Part shown: positions 1-5,531 of the stretch, piece by piece
Layout of the letters: each line of letters starts with the position of its first letter
Numbering within the stretch: position 1 is the first letter of the stretch
DNA from: Ruminococcaceae bacterium UBA3451
GTDB taxonomy: Bacteria; Bacillota; Clostridia; Oscillospirales; Acutalibacteraceae
DNA length: 8,487 nt
NCBI GenBank assembly: GCA_002378845.1
Contig: DFRY01000004.1
Span: 62,968 to 71,454, forward strand
Reading direction: 5' to 3'
Notes under the pieces: generated by a model
What the model was told of the DNA's origin: nothing
The model's input: the letters and a program-made list of their open reading frames with translations, nothing else
Databases searched by the model: none
Translations under genes and position numbers: made by a program

Positions 1-193
1 CGATTCCGAGATCCGCTGTGTTGGAGTAGCGCATATTGTTTCCGCTGGAGCCTACGGCATAAGAATCCACACGCTGGCGTGTGTAACCGTCTGTGCTGAC
101 GTTTGCAATATTCTGACCGGTAACCTTTAAATTATAGTTTGCGGTCTGAATTCCGCTCTTTGCAATATAAAAGGACGAAAAAGTCGATGGCAT
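1..193 (-). CDS. flgK: Flagellar hook-associated protein 1 FlgK, N-terminal part (runs off left edge)
   Basis: FlgK is the first hook-filament junction protein. It is exported through the flagellar type III system and assembled at the hook tip before FlgL and the filament. The window holds the first 64 codons, starting at the ATG at 193-191. The translation begins MPSTFSSFYIAKSGIQTANY and continues with the rod/hook-family motif NLKVTGQNIANVSTDGYTRQ (about residues 22-41), the hydrophobic heptad-type helix and ANV.T.GYxRQ signature shared by the N-termini of axial flagellar proteins. TxGYTRQR is typical of FlgK rather than of FlgE or FlgG. An AAGGAG SD (complement of 203-208) lies 9 nt upstream and overlaps the end of flgN; the gap between the genes is 13 nt. 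It is third in the flgM-flgN-flgK unit. The C-terminal domain is outside the window, so completeness cannot be judged. Confidence 0.95.
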   Translation of the reverse strand, partial: MPSTFSSFYIAKSGIQTANYNLKVTGQNIANVSTDGYTRQRVDSYAVGSSGNNMRYSNTADLGI

Positions 194-206
194 ATAGTAT
201 CGCTCC

Positions 207-689
207 TTAAATTTTTTTCGAAAGCAATCCGCCGGATGCTCCGCCTTCCTGCGCTCTTGCATTATAAAGCTTTTGCAGTTCAGGCCGGTTTTCCAACTTT
301 TTTATTTCAACTTCCACCCGATGAAGCCGTAATTCCGTAAGATGATTGCAACGTAGATTCATTTCTTTCAAATCCAAAAGAATACCGGACAGTTCGCTGT
401 GCAGCTCCTGTATCTGATTTTGCATCGGCTGGCCGAAAAGGGGAATCAGTTCACGGAATGTCGCTACCTTAATTCCGGTTCGTTCCACCAATCGGTCACG
501 TTCCAGTTCCAGTCCCTTTGACTTCAGCATAAAAACTTCTTCTGTTTTTACTCGGTTGTCCAAAGAACTTACGTTATTCACCGTCAAATCATTGTATTTG
601 TCCGATTCCAGCTGTAGGAACTCCTTATAAAAGGTAACGTAACGCTGTAAAAATTCCAGTATTTCGTTTGCTAAGGCTTGTTCAATCAT
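207..689 (-). CDS. flgN: Flagellar export chaperone FlgN (160 aa)
   Basis: FlgN is the cytoplasmic chaperone that binds the C-termini of the hook-associated proteins FlgK and FlgL, protects them from degradation and hands them to the export apparatus. The 160-residue protein has the usual family length. It is almost wholly helical by inspection, with heptad-like Leu/Ile spacing (about residues 8-70 and 88-140), no membrane segment and no signal peptide. The C-terminal stretch from about residue 141 (LYNAR, then a Gly/Ser-rich linker, then LLSKKI) resembles the YxxKG...LFDKKI-type tail common in Gram-positive FlgN. The ATG at 689-687 follows GGAG (complement of 697-700) with 7-nt spacing. It lies between flgM and its client gene flgK, the order seen in Bacillus. 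Overall sequence conservation in this family is weak, so the call rests on length, helical pattern, tail and position. Confidence 0.88.
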   Translation of the reverse strand: MIEQALANEILEFLQRYVTFYKEFLQLESDKYNDLTVNNVSSLDNRVKTEEVFMLKSKGLELERDRLVERTGIKVATFRELIPLFGQPMQNQIQELHSELSGILLDLKEMNLRCNHLTELRLHRVEVEIKKLENRPELQKLYNARAQEGGASGGLLSKKI

Positions 690-740
690 TCTGTTTCTCC
701 AATCTGTCCGTTTTAAAGACAGAACAGTTCGAATTTATGA

Positions 741-1085
741 TTATTCCTTGTCGGACTTACCGTTCAGTAAAATACCGGCAAGGTCTTTGGAATCAATTTT
801 ATATTGTTTGGAATTGACTTTATCCTTTAATACTTCCAAAAAAGAAGCGCTTTTATCCTGATTCAAATCCGAAACGATTTGATCACGAACCTGAGATAAA
901 GTGGGACGACTACTGTCCGGGCGTTTTGAGATCTCAATTGTATCCATTTTTGACGGGTTGGATACTTTGTCGAGCTTCATGGCATTTGACTTATCCTGAA
1001 CGCCGGCGGGCTGGTTTAATTTCGTTCCAAAGTAGGTGCTTGGAACGGGATTAGGCACATAACCTGAATTCTTAATCATCATCAT
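741..1085 (-). CDS. flgM: Anti-sigma-28 factor FlgM (114 aa)
   Basis: FlgM binds and inhibits the flagellar sigma factor (sigma-28/SigD/FliA) until the hook-basal body is complete. In well-studied systems it is then exported, which releases sigma-28. The N-terminal half is polar and probably disordered. It is followed by the family motif around DTIEISKR (about residues 48-55) and the C-terminal sigma-binding helices (about 63-108), including VRDQIVSDL, FLEVLKDKVNSKQYKIDSKDL and AGILL. The K/Y-x-IDSKDLA pattern is a hallmark of the family. The same frame is open upstream to an ATG at 1154, but that start would lie upstream of, and be cut off by, the sigma-28 promoter. I chose the first of three tandem ATGs (1085, 1082, 1079), preceded by SD GAGGTG (complement of 1089-1094). 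The ATG at 1082 has equally good spacing. Transcription by sigma-28 itself would give negative autoregulation. Confidence 0.92.
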   Translation of the reverse strand: MMMIKNSGYVPNPVPSTYFGTKLNQPAGVQDKSNAMKLDKVSNPSKMDTIEISKRPDSSRPTLSQVRDQIVSDLNQDKSASFLEVLKDKVNSKQYKIDSKDLAGILLNGKSDKE

Positions 1086-1101
1086 TTTCACCTCGATTTG
1101 A

Positions 1102-1128
1102 TTATCGGCAGAAGGCTTTGAAAGTTTA
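1102..1128 (-). promoter_or_regulatory. Sigma-28 (SigD/FliA) promoter of flgM-flgN-flgK
   Basis: Read on the minus strand, a -35 element TAAA (complement of 1125-1128) is followed by exactly 15 nt and then GCCGATAA (complement of 1102-1109). This is a full match to the TAAA-N15-GCCGATAA consensus of Gram-positive sigma-28. The start of transcription, about 5-8 nt beyond the -10 element, would fall near 1094-1097, only about 10-13 nt before the first ATG and at the edge of the SD. The element is seen directly; its activity is inferred. Confidence 0.93.
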
Positions 1129-1139
1129 GCATAAATTAC

Positions 1140-1167
1140 ATAATATAGAAGCAAAATTAAATGTTAA
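1140..1167 (-). promoter_or_regulatory. Possible second (sigma-A type) promoter for flgM
   Basis: On the minus strand TTAACA (complement of 1162-1167) and TATTAT (complement of 1140-1145) are separated by 16 nt, each with one mismatch to TTGACA/TATAAT. It would start transcription near 1133, upstream of the sigma-28 promoter, and could provide basal FlgM before sigma-28 is active. The surrounding DNA is very AT-rich, so chance matches are likely. Confidence 0.28.
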
Positions 1168-1237
1168 TAAAGCGTGAACTATTTGTTAATCAATCATTAA
1201 ATCTATACAATCTTTATAACTGCTCTGTAGAATTTAG

Positions 1238-1265
1238 TTGACTTTTGCCACATTTTATATATAAT
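1238..1265 (+). promoter_or_regulatory. Sigma-A promoter of the flgB-fliK (fla/che) operon
   Basis: TTGACT (1238-1243, five of six bases of the -35 consensus) and a perfect TATAAT (1260-1265) are separated by 16 nt, with AT-rich sequence upstream. Transcription would start near 1272. The only genes downstream on this strand are the early basal-body genes, which fits the housekeeping-sigma promoter of fla/che operons in Gram-positive bacteria. No sigma-28 element was found on this strand before flgB. Confidence 0.82.
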
Positions 1266-1391
1266 TAGAGTAGCCAAAGTCACAATATTTGTAGTAAAAC
1301 GGCGAAATATGGGTAAAAAAACTTTGTTATGACGAAAAAATAAGTGTAAATTGTTAAATTGGGCTCTATTTTTAAGAATGGGGATGATATT

Positions 1392-1778
1392 TTGAATTGG
1401 CTAGACGGAGTTTCCATCAATTTAATGAACAAAGACCTTGATGGGCTTTGGGCAAGACAGCAGGCAATTTCCGACAATGTTGCCAATGTGGACACACCCG
1501 GTTATAAAAGCAAAAGTGTCAGCTTTGAAAATCAGCTCTTGGCACAGCTGTCACAAAATGATGAAAGTCAGCGCGGTTTGATTGACGGACTGAAAAATGT
1601 GCAGCCCGCGACCACGATTTCCCAGGAACAGTCGTCTCGGTTGGACGGCAACAATGTGGATGTGGAACAGCAGAATATTGAGATGGCCCGTACGCAGCTG
1701 AATTACATGTATTCGCTGCGGGAGTTATCCGACTATTTTTCTCGCCTAAAATATGCAATTACAGATGGAAAGTCTTAA
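1392..1778 (+). CDS. flgB: Flagellar basal-body rod protein FlgB (128 aa)
   Basis: FlgB is the first proximal rod subunit. It is exported without a cleaved signal and assembled on FliE above the MS-ring. The N-terminal helix carries the axial-protein signature ARQQAISDNVANVDTPGYKS (residues 21-40). The C-terminal part has NNVDVEQQNIEMA (residues 87-99) and a helix ending LKYAI, both typical of FlgB. I chose the TTG at 1392 because MNWLDGVSIN matches the usual FlgB beginning and length (about 130 aa), and because GGGGATGAT (1380-1388) upstream resembles the SD consensus. An in-frame TTG at 1359 has no SD, and the ATGs nearby are out of frame. It is the first gene of the plus-strand operon, about 120 nt after the predicted transcription start. 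Its last codons form one arm of an inverted repeat. The TTG start and imperfect SD suggest modest translation. Confidence 0.93.
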   Translation: MNWLDGVSINLMNKDLDGLWARQQAISDNVANVDTPGYKSKSVSFENQLLAQLSQNDESQRGLIDGLKNVQPATTISQEQSSRLDGNNVDVEQQNIEMARTQLNYMYSLRELSDYFSRLKYAITDGKS

Positions 1779-1789
1779 TTGCATATTTT
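1748..1789 (+). repeat. Perfect 14-bp inverted repeat across the flgB stop codon
   Basis: AAAATATGCAATTA (1748-1761) is the exact reverse complement of 1776-1789. Inside, AGA (1763-1765) pairs with TCT (1773-1775), leaving one bulged C and a 7-nt loop. The flgB TAA (1776-1778) is the first part of the right arm, which ends in TTTT. In mRNA this is a long AU-rich stem of about 17 bp between flgB and flgC. It lacks the GC-rich stem and longer U-run of a strong intrinsic terminator, so a partial attenuator or an mRNA processing/stability element is more plausible. Its function is inferred only. Confidence 0.6.
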
Positions 1790-1832
1790 GTGTTATTACG
1801 GCAATTTTTATTGATTGATAGGAGGTTTAATG

Positions 1833-2276
1833 ATGGCATTTTTAAGTTCACTGAACATCAGCGGTTCCGCGCTTACTGCGGAACGGCTCAGAATGGATGT
1901 TATTTCTCAAAATATTGCAAATGCTTCCACAACACGAACCGAAAACGGCGGCCCCTACCGCAGAAAAGTAGTGGTTATGGAACCGGTCAATCAGCCGTCT
2001 TTCCGCAGTATGTTCGAGGATAAAATGAATTCCGAGCAGCAGGCACCGGGCGGAGTAAAGGTGACAAAAATTGAAGAAGACCCCAGCGAATTTATTCCGG
2101 TTTACGACCCCTCGAACCCGGATGCAAATGAACAAGGTTATGTGATGATGCCCAATGTAGACCCGATTAAAGAAACGTTGGACATGATGTCTGCAACCAG
2201 ATCATACGATGCAAATTTGACCGCCTTCAACGCAATTAAGGGAATGGCTGCCAAAGCGTTAGACATGGGAAGGTAA
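1833..2276 (+). CDS. flgC: Flagellar basal-body rod protein FlgC (147 aa)
   Basis: FlgC is a proximal rod subunit that stacks with FlgB and FlgF between the MS-ring and the distal rod. The translation starts MAFLSSLNISGSALTAERLR, continues with MDVISQNIANASTTRTENGG and PYRRK (residues 21-45), the FlgC-specific form of the axial N-terminal signature, and ends with QGYVMMPNVDP (101-111) and a C-terminal helix SATRSYDANLTAFNAIKGMA. Length is near the family norm. AGGAGG (1820-1825) is a near-perfect SD; the ATG at 1833 has 7-nt spacing and gives the usual MxF start, while the adjacent in-frame ATG at 1830 is only 4 nt away. The 54-nt gap after flgB contains the right arm of the inverted repeat. 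Confidence 0.96.
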   Translation: MAFLSSLNISGSALTAERLRMDVISQNIANASTTRTENGGPYRRKVVVMEPVNQPSFRSMFEDKMNSEQQAPGGVKVTKIEEDPSEFIPVYDPSNPDANEQGYVMMPNVDPIKETLDMMSATRSYDANLTAFNAIKGMAAKALDMGR

Positions 2277-2282
2277 TAAAAG

Positions 2283-2798
2283 ATGTTTATAACACCGATT
2301 CAGTCAATTCAGCCGATTTCCGACTTAAATAAAACCACACAGGCGGTAGGAAGCAGCAATTCGCTCGCGTTTCAAGATTTCCTGCAGGGCGCAATGAACA
2401 ACATGAATAACATTAATAATGTACAGTCTGCAAATCAGGGGATCAATGCAACGGCTCAGGCAGCGGGCTCCGGCTATGCGCTTCCGTCACAGGCTTCCTT
2501 ACAGGGTATAAACAATAATGTACAGTTTGCGGATTCCGGCTCGAATCAAATTGCACCCACAGCAGATTCCGGTACGGTTCTTCCCTTTCAGGATCTATTT
2601 CAGGATGCGGTCAAAAATGTGCAGGACACAAATGCGGATATGAACAACGAGCTTTACAAGCTTGCCACAGGACAGTCGGACGATCTACATAATCTTACCA
2701 TTGCATCTCAAAAAGCCACGCTATCGGTTCAATTGCTTGTTCAGCTGCGCAACAAAGCTCTTGACGCTTATAACGAGATAATGCGTGTCAGCGTCTAA
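2283..2798 (+). CDS. fliE: Flagellar hook-basal body protein FliE, with expanded N-terminal repeat (171 aa)
   Basis: FliE is the adaptor between the MS-ring/export gate and the proximal rod, and an early export substrate. The last about 70 residues are canonical: FQDLFQDAVKNVQ (102-114), then an acidic linker, then SDDLHNLTIASQKATLSVQL and LVQLRNKALDAYNEIMRVSV (152-171). The beginning MFITPIQSI also fits. FliE is usually about 95-110 aa; the excess lies at residues about 21-92, where the segment preceding and including the first FliE helix is present as three degenerate copies (see the repeat entry). The reading frame is intact, so the gene is probably functional. The ATG at 2283 lies 6 nt after the flgC stop, with GGAAGG (2268-2273) inside the end of flgC as a likely SD. 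There is a 35-nt gap before fliF. Confidence 0.93.
   Translation: MFITPIQSIQPISDLNKTTQAVGSSNSLAFQDFLQGAMNNMNNINNVQSANQGINATAQAAGSGYALPSQASLQGINNNVQFADSGSNQIAPTADSGTVLPFQDLFQDAVKNVQDTNADMNNELYKLATGQSDDLHNLTIASQKATLSVQLLVQLRNKALDAYNEIMRVSV
2343..2630 (+). repeat. Three in-frame degenerate tandem repeats inside fliE
   Basis: Unit 1 (2343-2459, 39 codons), unit 2 (2460-2558, 33 codons) and unit 3 (2559-2630, merging into the canonical FliE helix) share the protein pattern A-x-G/D-S-x-x-x-L-x-F/S-Q-x-x-x-Q-G/D followed by NNVQ or KNVQ. Matching DNA is still visible: AATGTACAG at 2418-2426 recurs at 2517-2525 and as AATGTGCAG at 2616-2624, an exact 99-nt period each time, and the 13-mer AATAATGTACAGT occurs at 2415-2427 and 2514-2526. 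Unit 1 carries six extra Asn/Met/Ile-rich codons. Divergence between units shows the expansion is not recent. Confidence 0.75.
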
Positions 2799-2833
2799 AC
2801 TCAAATTGTTTGAAAGGCAGCTGCAGGGAATAA

Positions 2834-4531
2834 ATGAACGAACAAATCAAGAGATACATAGACCCCATTAAAAACTTTTGGGCGAATCTTACGAAAAAGA
2901 AAAAAATCGTTATCCTCAGTGTCTTTGCCGGAATCGTGCTGTTGTCCGTAATTCTGGGAATTATGCTCAATACACAGCCGTTTGTGGTTCTTTATCCGGG
3001 CCTGGACCATGACGAAGCGGTCGAAGTTATGACTGAACTGAAAGACCGCGGCGTCAGCTATAAAGAGGATAACGGCACTATTTATGTTCCGAAAGATCAG
3101 GAAAATGCACTTCGAATGGATCTTTCCAACGAGGGACATCCGAAAACAGCCCCAAACTATGATTTCTTTACGTCGAACACCGATATGATGTCTACGGATT
3201 TCGAAAAGAGAACCATTGAGAAATACCAGCTGAATCAAAGGCTGGAATCAGTTATTAAAACGCTGGACGGCGTGGACAATTCCAACGTCACCATCAGTAT
3301 ACCGGACACAACCGGTTATGCCTGGGACGAAAATTCCGCAACACCGTCTGCTTCCGTTACCGTTACGCTGCGCGCGGGGAAAACATTGCAGCCTGCACAG
3401 GTAAACGGAATTAAGCAACTTGTTTCCAAAAGTGTTCCCAATATGAAAGTCGAAGACGTTGCGGTTATCGATACTGCCACGGGCGAAGAGTTAAGCGATA
3501 CAGAGGACGGCGGCGCCAGCCAAATTGATATTTCACAGTTTAAGCTTGCCATTGAAAAATCGTATCAGAAAGATATTGAAGCAAGCGTAATGAAGGTTCT
3601 GGCACCGGTATTCGGTGAAAATAACGTAAAAGTCTCTGCCAAGAGTATCATGGATGTAGACAAAAAGATACAGGAGATTATTACCTATAATCCTTCTAGC
3701 TCGAGCGATAACCGCGGTGTTATAGCGGAAGAGAATACCGAAAAAGAACAAAATACCGACGCAAGCGCAACTTCTTCTGCAGGCGGTGTGGCCGGTACCG
3801 ACGCAAATGCGGACACGACCACATATCCCGGTGTGACCGTCAACGGAAATGTAATTTATACAAAGGACGCACAGTCCTATAAATATCTGGTCAGCCAGGT
3901 AAAAGAGCAAATTCAAGGTGACGCGGCAAGCGTGAAGGACATGACCATCTCGGTTGTAATCAACAAAGCGATGATGGACGATACCCAAAAGGCGCAAATT
4001 AGTAATTTAGTCGCGAATGCTGCTGCCATTGACCCATCCAAGGTCGCTGTGTACAGCGCCACGTTTGCTACACCGGAAACAGTTCCCACAAACGCGCCAA
4101 TCGGTTTCCCCGGAAATCTGAATCAGATGTTAATTTATAGTGGGGCGGCTCTGGGTGCTGTCATTTTGATTATCATTATTATAGCGGTAATCGTGAGCAG
4201 CAGAAGAAGAAAGAAACGCAAACAACTTCTGGGACTGGAAGAACAGGGCGAAGTACCGGAAGAGTTCTATAATCTGAAGGGCAAAAAGGCGAAGGGTGAA
4301 GAAACGGCAGACGGTGATGAAAAGTCAGCCATTTCGGCTCAAAAGGCGCAGGCGGACGAAGAAAAGCTCCGTGCGAAAGAAGCGCTGCAGGAACTGGAAA
4401 AAGCCCGAATGGCGCAAGCCTCCAAGGAAGAAGCACTCAGGGAGGAAATCCAGGAGTTTTCGTCTCAAAATCCGGAAATTGCAGCTCAGCTAATTAGAAC
4501 TTGGTTAAGAGGTGAAGATTTCGATGGCTGA
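2834..4531 (+). CDS. fliF: Flagellar MS-ring protein FliF (565 aa)
   Basis: FliF forms the inner-membrane MS-ring, the base on which the rod, switch and export gate assemble. Two membrane segments flank a large external region: residues about 25-45 (VILSVFAGIVLLSVILGIML) and about 432-455 (rich in Ile/Val, followed by the positive stop SRRRKKRK). The N-terminal ring-building part includes LYPGLDHDEAVEV (53-65) and EKRTIEKYQLNQRLE (124-138), conserved in FliF and the related SctJ lipoproteins. Residues about 286-332 form a Ser/Thr/Ala/Gly-rich loop inside the third ring-building region, expected for the beta-collar. The cytoplasmic tail has a charged, likely coiled-coil stretch (about 495-540) and ends with NPEIAAQLIRTWL (546-558), the FliG-binding motif. 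The ATG at 2834 follows AGGGA (2825-2829). The last 8 nt overlap fliG. Length is normal for the family. Confidence 0.97.
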   Translation: MNEQIKRYIDPIKNFWANLTKKKKIVILSVFAGIVLLSVILGIMLNTQPFVVLYPGLDHDEAVEVMTELKDRGVSYKEDNGTIYVPKDQENALRMDLSNEGHPKTAPNYDFFTSNTDMMSTDFEKRTIEKYQLNQRLESVIKTLDGVDNSNVTISIPDTTGYAWDENSATPSASVTVTLRAGKTLQPAQVNGIKQLVSKSVPNMKVEDVAVIDTATGEELSDTEDGGASQIDISQFKLAIEKSYQKDIEASVMKVLAPVFGENNVKVSAKSIMDVDKKIQEIITYNPSSSSDNRGVIAEENTEKEQNTDASATSSAGGVAGTDANADTTTYPGVTVNGNVIYTKDAQSYKYLVSQVKEQIQGDAASVKDMTISVVINKAMMDDTQKAQISNLVANAAAIDPSKVAVYSATFATPETVPTNAPIGFPGNLNQMLIYSGAALGAVILIIIIIAVIVSSRRRKKRKQLLGLEEQGEVPEEFYNLKGKKAKGEETADGDEKSAISAQKAQADEEKLRAKEALQELEKARMAQASKEEALREEIQEFSSQNPEIAAQLIRTWLRGEDFDG

Positions 4532-5531
4532 ACGTAAACTTTCCGGGCAGCAAAAAGCAGCTGCCGTAATTATTGCGCTGGGGGCGGAAAACGCATCCAA
4601 AGTATATAAATACCTGAAAGAAGACGAAGTAGAACAGCTTACTTTTGAAATTGCCAGGCTGTCGCAAATGCCTGCCCAAGACATTGAAAATATTCTCGAT
4701 GATTTCTATCAAATCTGTTTAACCCAGAAGGTCGTTACAGAAGGCGGCGTGGAATATGCCCGCAATGTTCTGGAAAAGGCGTTTGGGCCGCAAATGGCAA
4801 CTTCCTTGCTTGAACGCGTGACGAAGTCCCTTCGCACCAAAGCGTTTGAGTTTATCCGGAAAGCGGATTATAAAAATATGATGGCAATCATTCAGAATGA
4901 GCATCCGCAGACCATCGCGCTCATTCTTTCCTACGCCAGAGCAGACCAGGCCGCCGCAATCATTGCGGAACTGCCCAAAGAGGTTCGGCTTGAAGTGGTG
5001 GAACGAATTGCTACCATGGACCGCACTTCGCCGGAAATTATTAAAATAGTAGAGCAAAACCTGGAAAAGAAGTTCTCGTCGCTTATGTCTTTGGACTTCA
5101 CCGAATTCGGCGGCGTAAATTACATTGCCGACATCATGAACAATATGGACCGTGCGAACGAAAAATATATCTTTGATGAACTTACCCGCAAAGACGCTGC
5201 TCTGTGCGAAGAAATTCGCAAGAGGATGTTCGTCTTCGAAGATATTACCATTTTGGACGATATGTCTATTCAGCGCTTTCTGCGTGAAGTGGACTCCAAA
5301 GACTTGGTCTTCGCCCTCAAGGGCGCAAATCAGGAAGTTGCAAATGTTATCTTTAAGAACATGTCCACACGTTCCAGCGAAAGCGTTAAGTCTGATCTGG
5401 AATACACGCATAATGTCAGACTCCGCGACGTGGAAGAAGCCCAGCAGCGTATCGTTGGTGTTATTCGCCGTCTGGAAAGTGAAGGCGAGCTGGTTATTAT
5501 GAAGGGTGGAAAGGATGAGGTAATTGCCTAG
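4524..5531 (+). CDS. fliG: Flagellar motor switch/rotor protein FliG (335 aa)
   Basis: FliG sits on the cytoplasmic face of the MS-ring, contacts the stator and generates torque, and joins FliF to FliM. The N-terminal FliF-binding domain starts LSGQQKAAAVIIALG (residues 6-20). The middle domain carries the FliM-binding EHPQ motif (126-129). The C-terminal domain has the MFVF motif (235-238) and the charged torque helix DDMSIQRFLREVDSKDLVFA (245-264), with the Asp, Arg and Lys residues expected for stator contact. Length matches the family. The ATG at 4524 is chosen over a GTG at 4512 because SD GAGGTGA (4509-4515) precedes it by 8 nt and the GTG lies within that SD. Its first 8 nt overlap the fliF end, and its own last 8 nt overlap the fliH start, which suggests translational coupling. 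Confidence 0.98.
   Translation: MAERKLSGQQKAAAVIIALGAENASKVYKYLKEDEVEQLTFEIARLSQMPAQDIENILDDFYQICLTQKVVTEGGVEYARNVLEKAFGPQMATSLLERVTKSLRTKAFEFIRKADYKNMMAIIQNEHPQTIALILSYARADQAAAIIAELPKEVRLEVVERIATMDRTSPEIIKIVEQNLEKKFSSLMSLDFTEFGGVNYIADIMNNMDRANEKYIFDELTRKDAALCEEIRKRMFVFEDITILDDMSIQRFLREVDSKDLVFALKGANQEVANVIFKNMSTRSSESVKSDLEYTHNVRLRDVEEAQQRIVGVIRRLESEGELVIMKGGKDEVIA

Larger units (their letters stand above)
1086..1391. other. Divergent intergenic regulatory region between flgM and flgB
   Basis: This 306-nt AT-rich stretch carries no convincing gene. It holds the SD and sigma-28 promoter of flgM, a possible second flgM promoter, the sigma-A promoter of the flgB operon (1238-1265), and a leader of about 120 nt before flgB. 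Between the promoters lie two TGTTAAT direct repeats (1162-1168 and 1184-1190, 22-nt period) and a small inverted repeat TTAAT/ATTAA (1186-1190 and 1196-1200), possible regulator contacts but weak ones. In the leader I see no c-di-GMP riboswitch core and no strong hairpin. A seven-codon reading frame (1309-1332) has no SD. Confidence 0.7.

Noticed and set aside
704..722. Small hairpin CTGTC/GACAG between flgM and flgN
   Set aside because: The stem is only 5-6 bp with a 9-nt loop and no U-run in the direction of transcription. It is too weak to call a terminator.
1086..1154. Upstream extension of flgM to an ATG at 1154 (23 extra residues)
   Set aside because: The extension would be encoded across the sigma-28 promoter and is unlike FlgM N-termini. 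A good SD precedes the ATGs at 1085-1079.
1309..1332. Seven-codon leader reading frame in the flgB 5' leader
   Set aside because: There is no SD and no attenuator structure after it. It is expected by chance.
1272..1391. c-di-GMP riboswitch in the flgB leader, as known in some Clostridia
   Set aside because: The conserved AGGGCAAACC-type core and GNRA tetraloop stem are absent and the leader is AT-rich and short.
2277..2318. Sigma-28-like elements (TAAA, ACCGATT, GCCGATTT) at the start of fliE
   Set aside because: The spacing from TAAA to the first -10-like element is 13 nt rather than 15, and the second has no -35 at the right distance. Both lie inside coding sequence.
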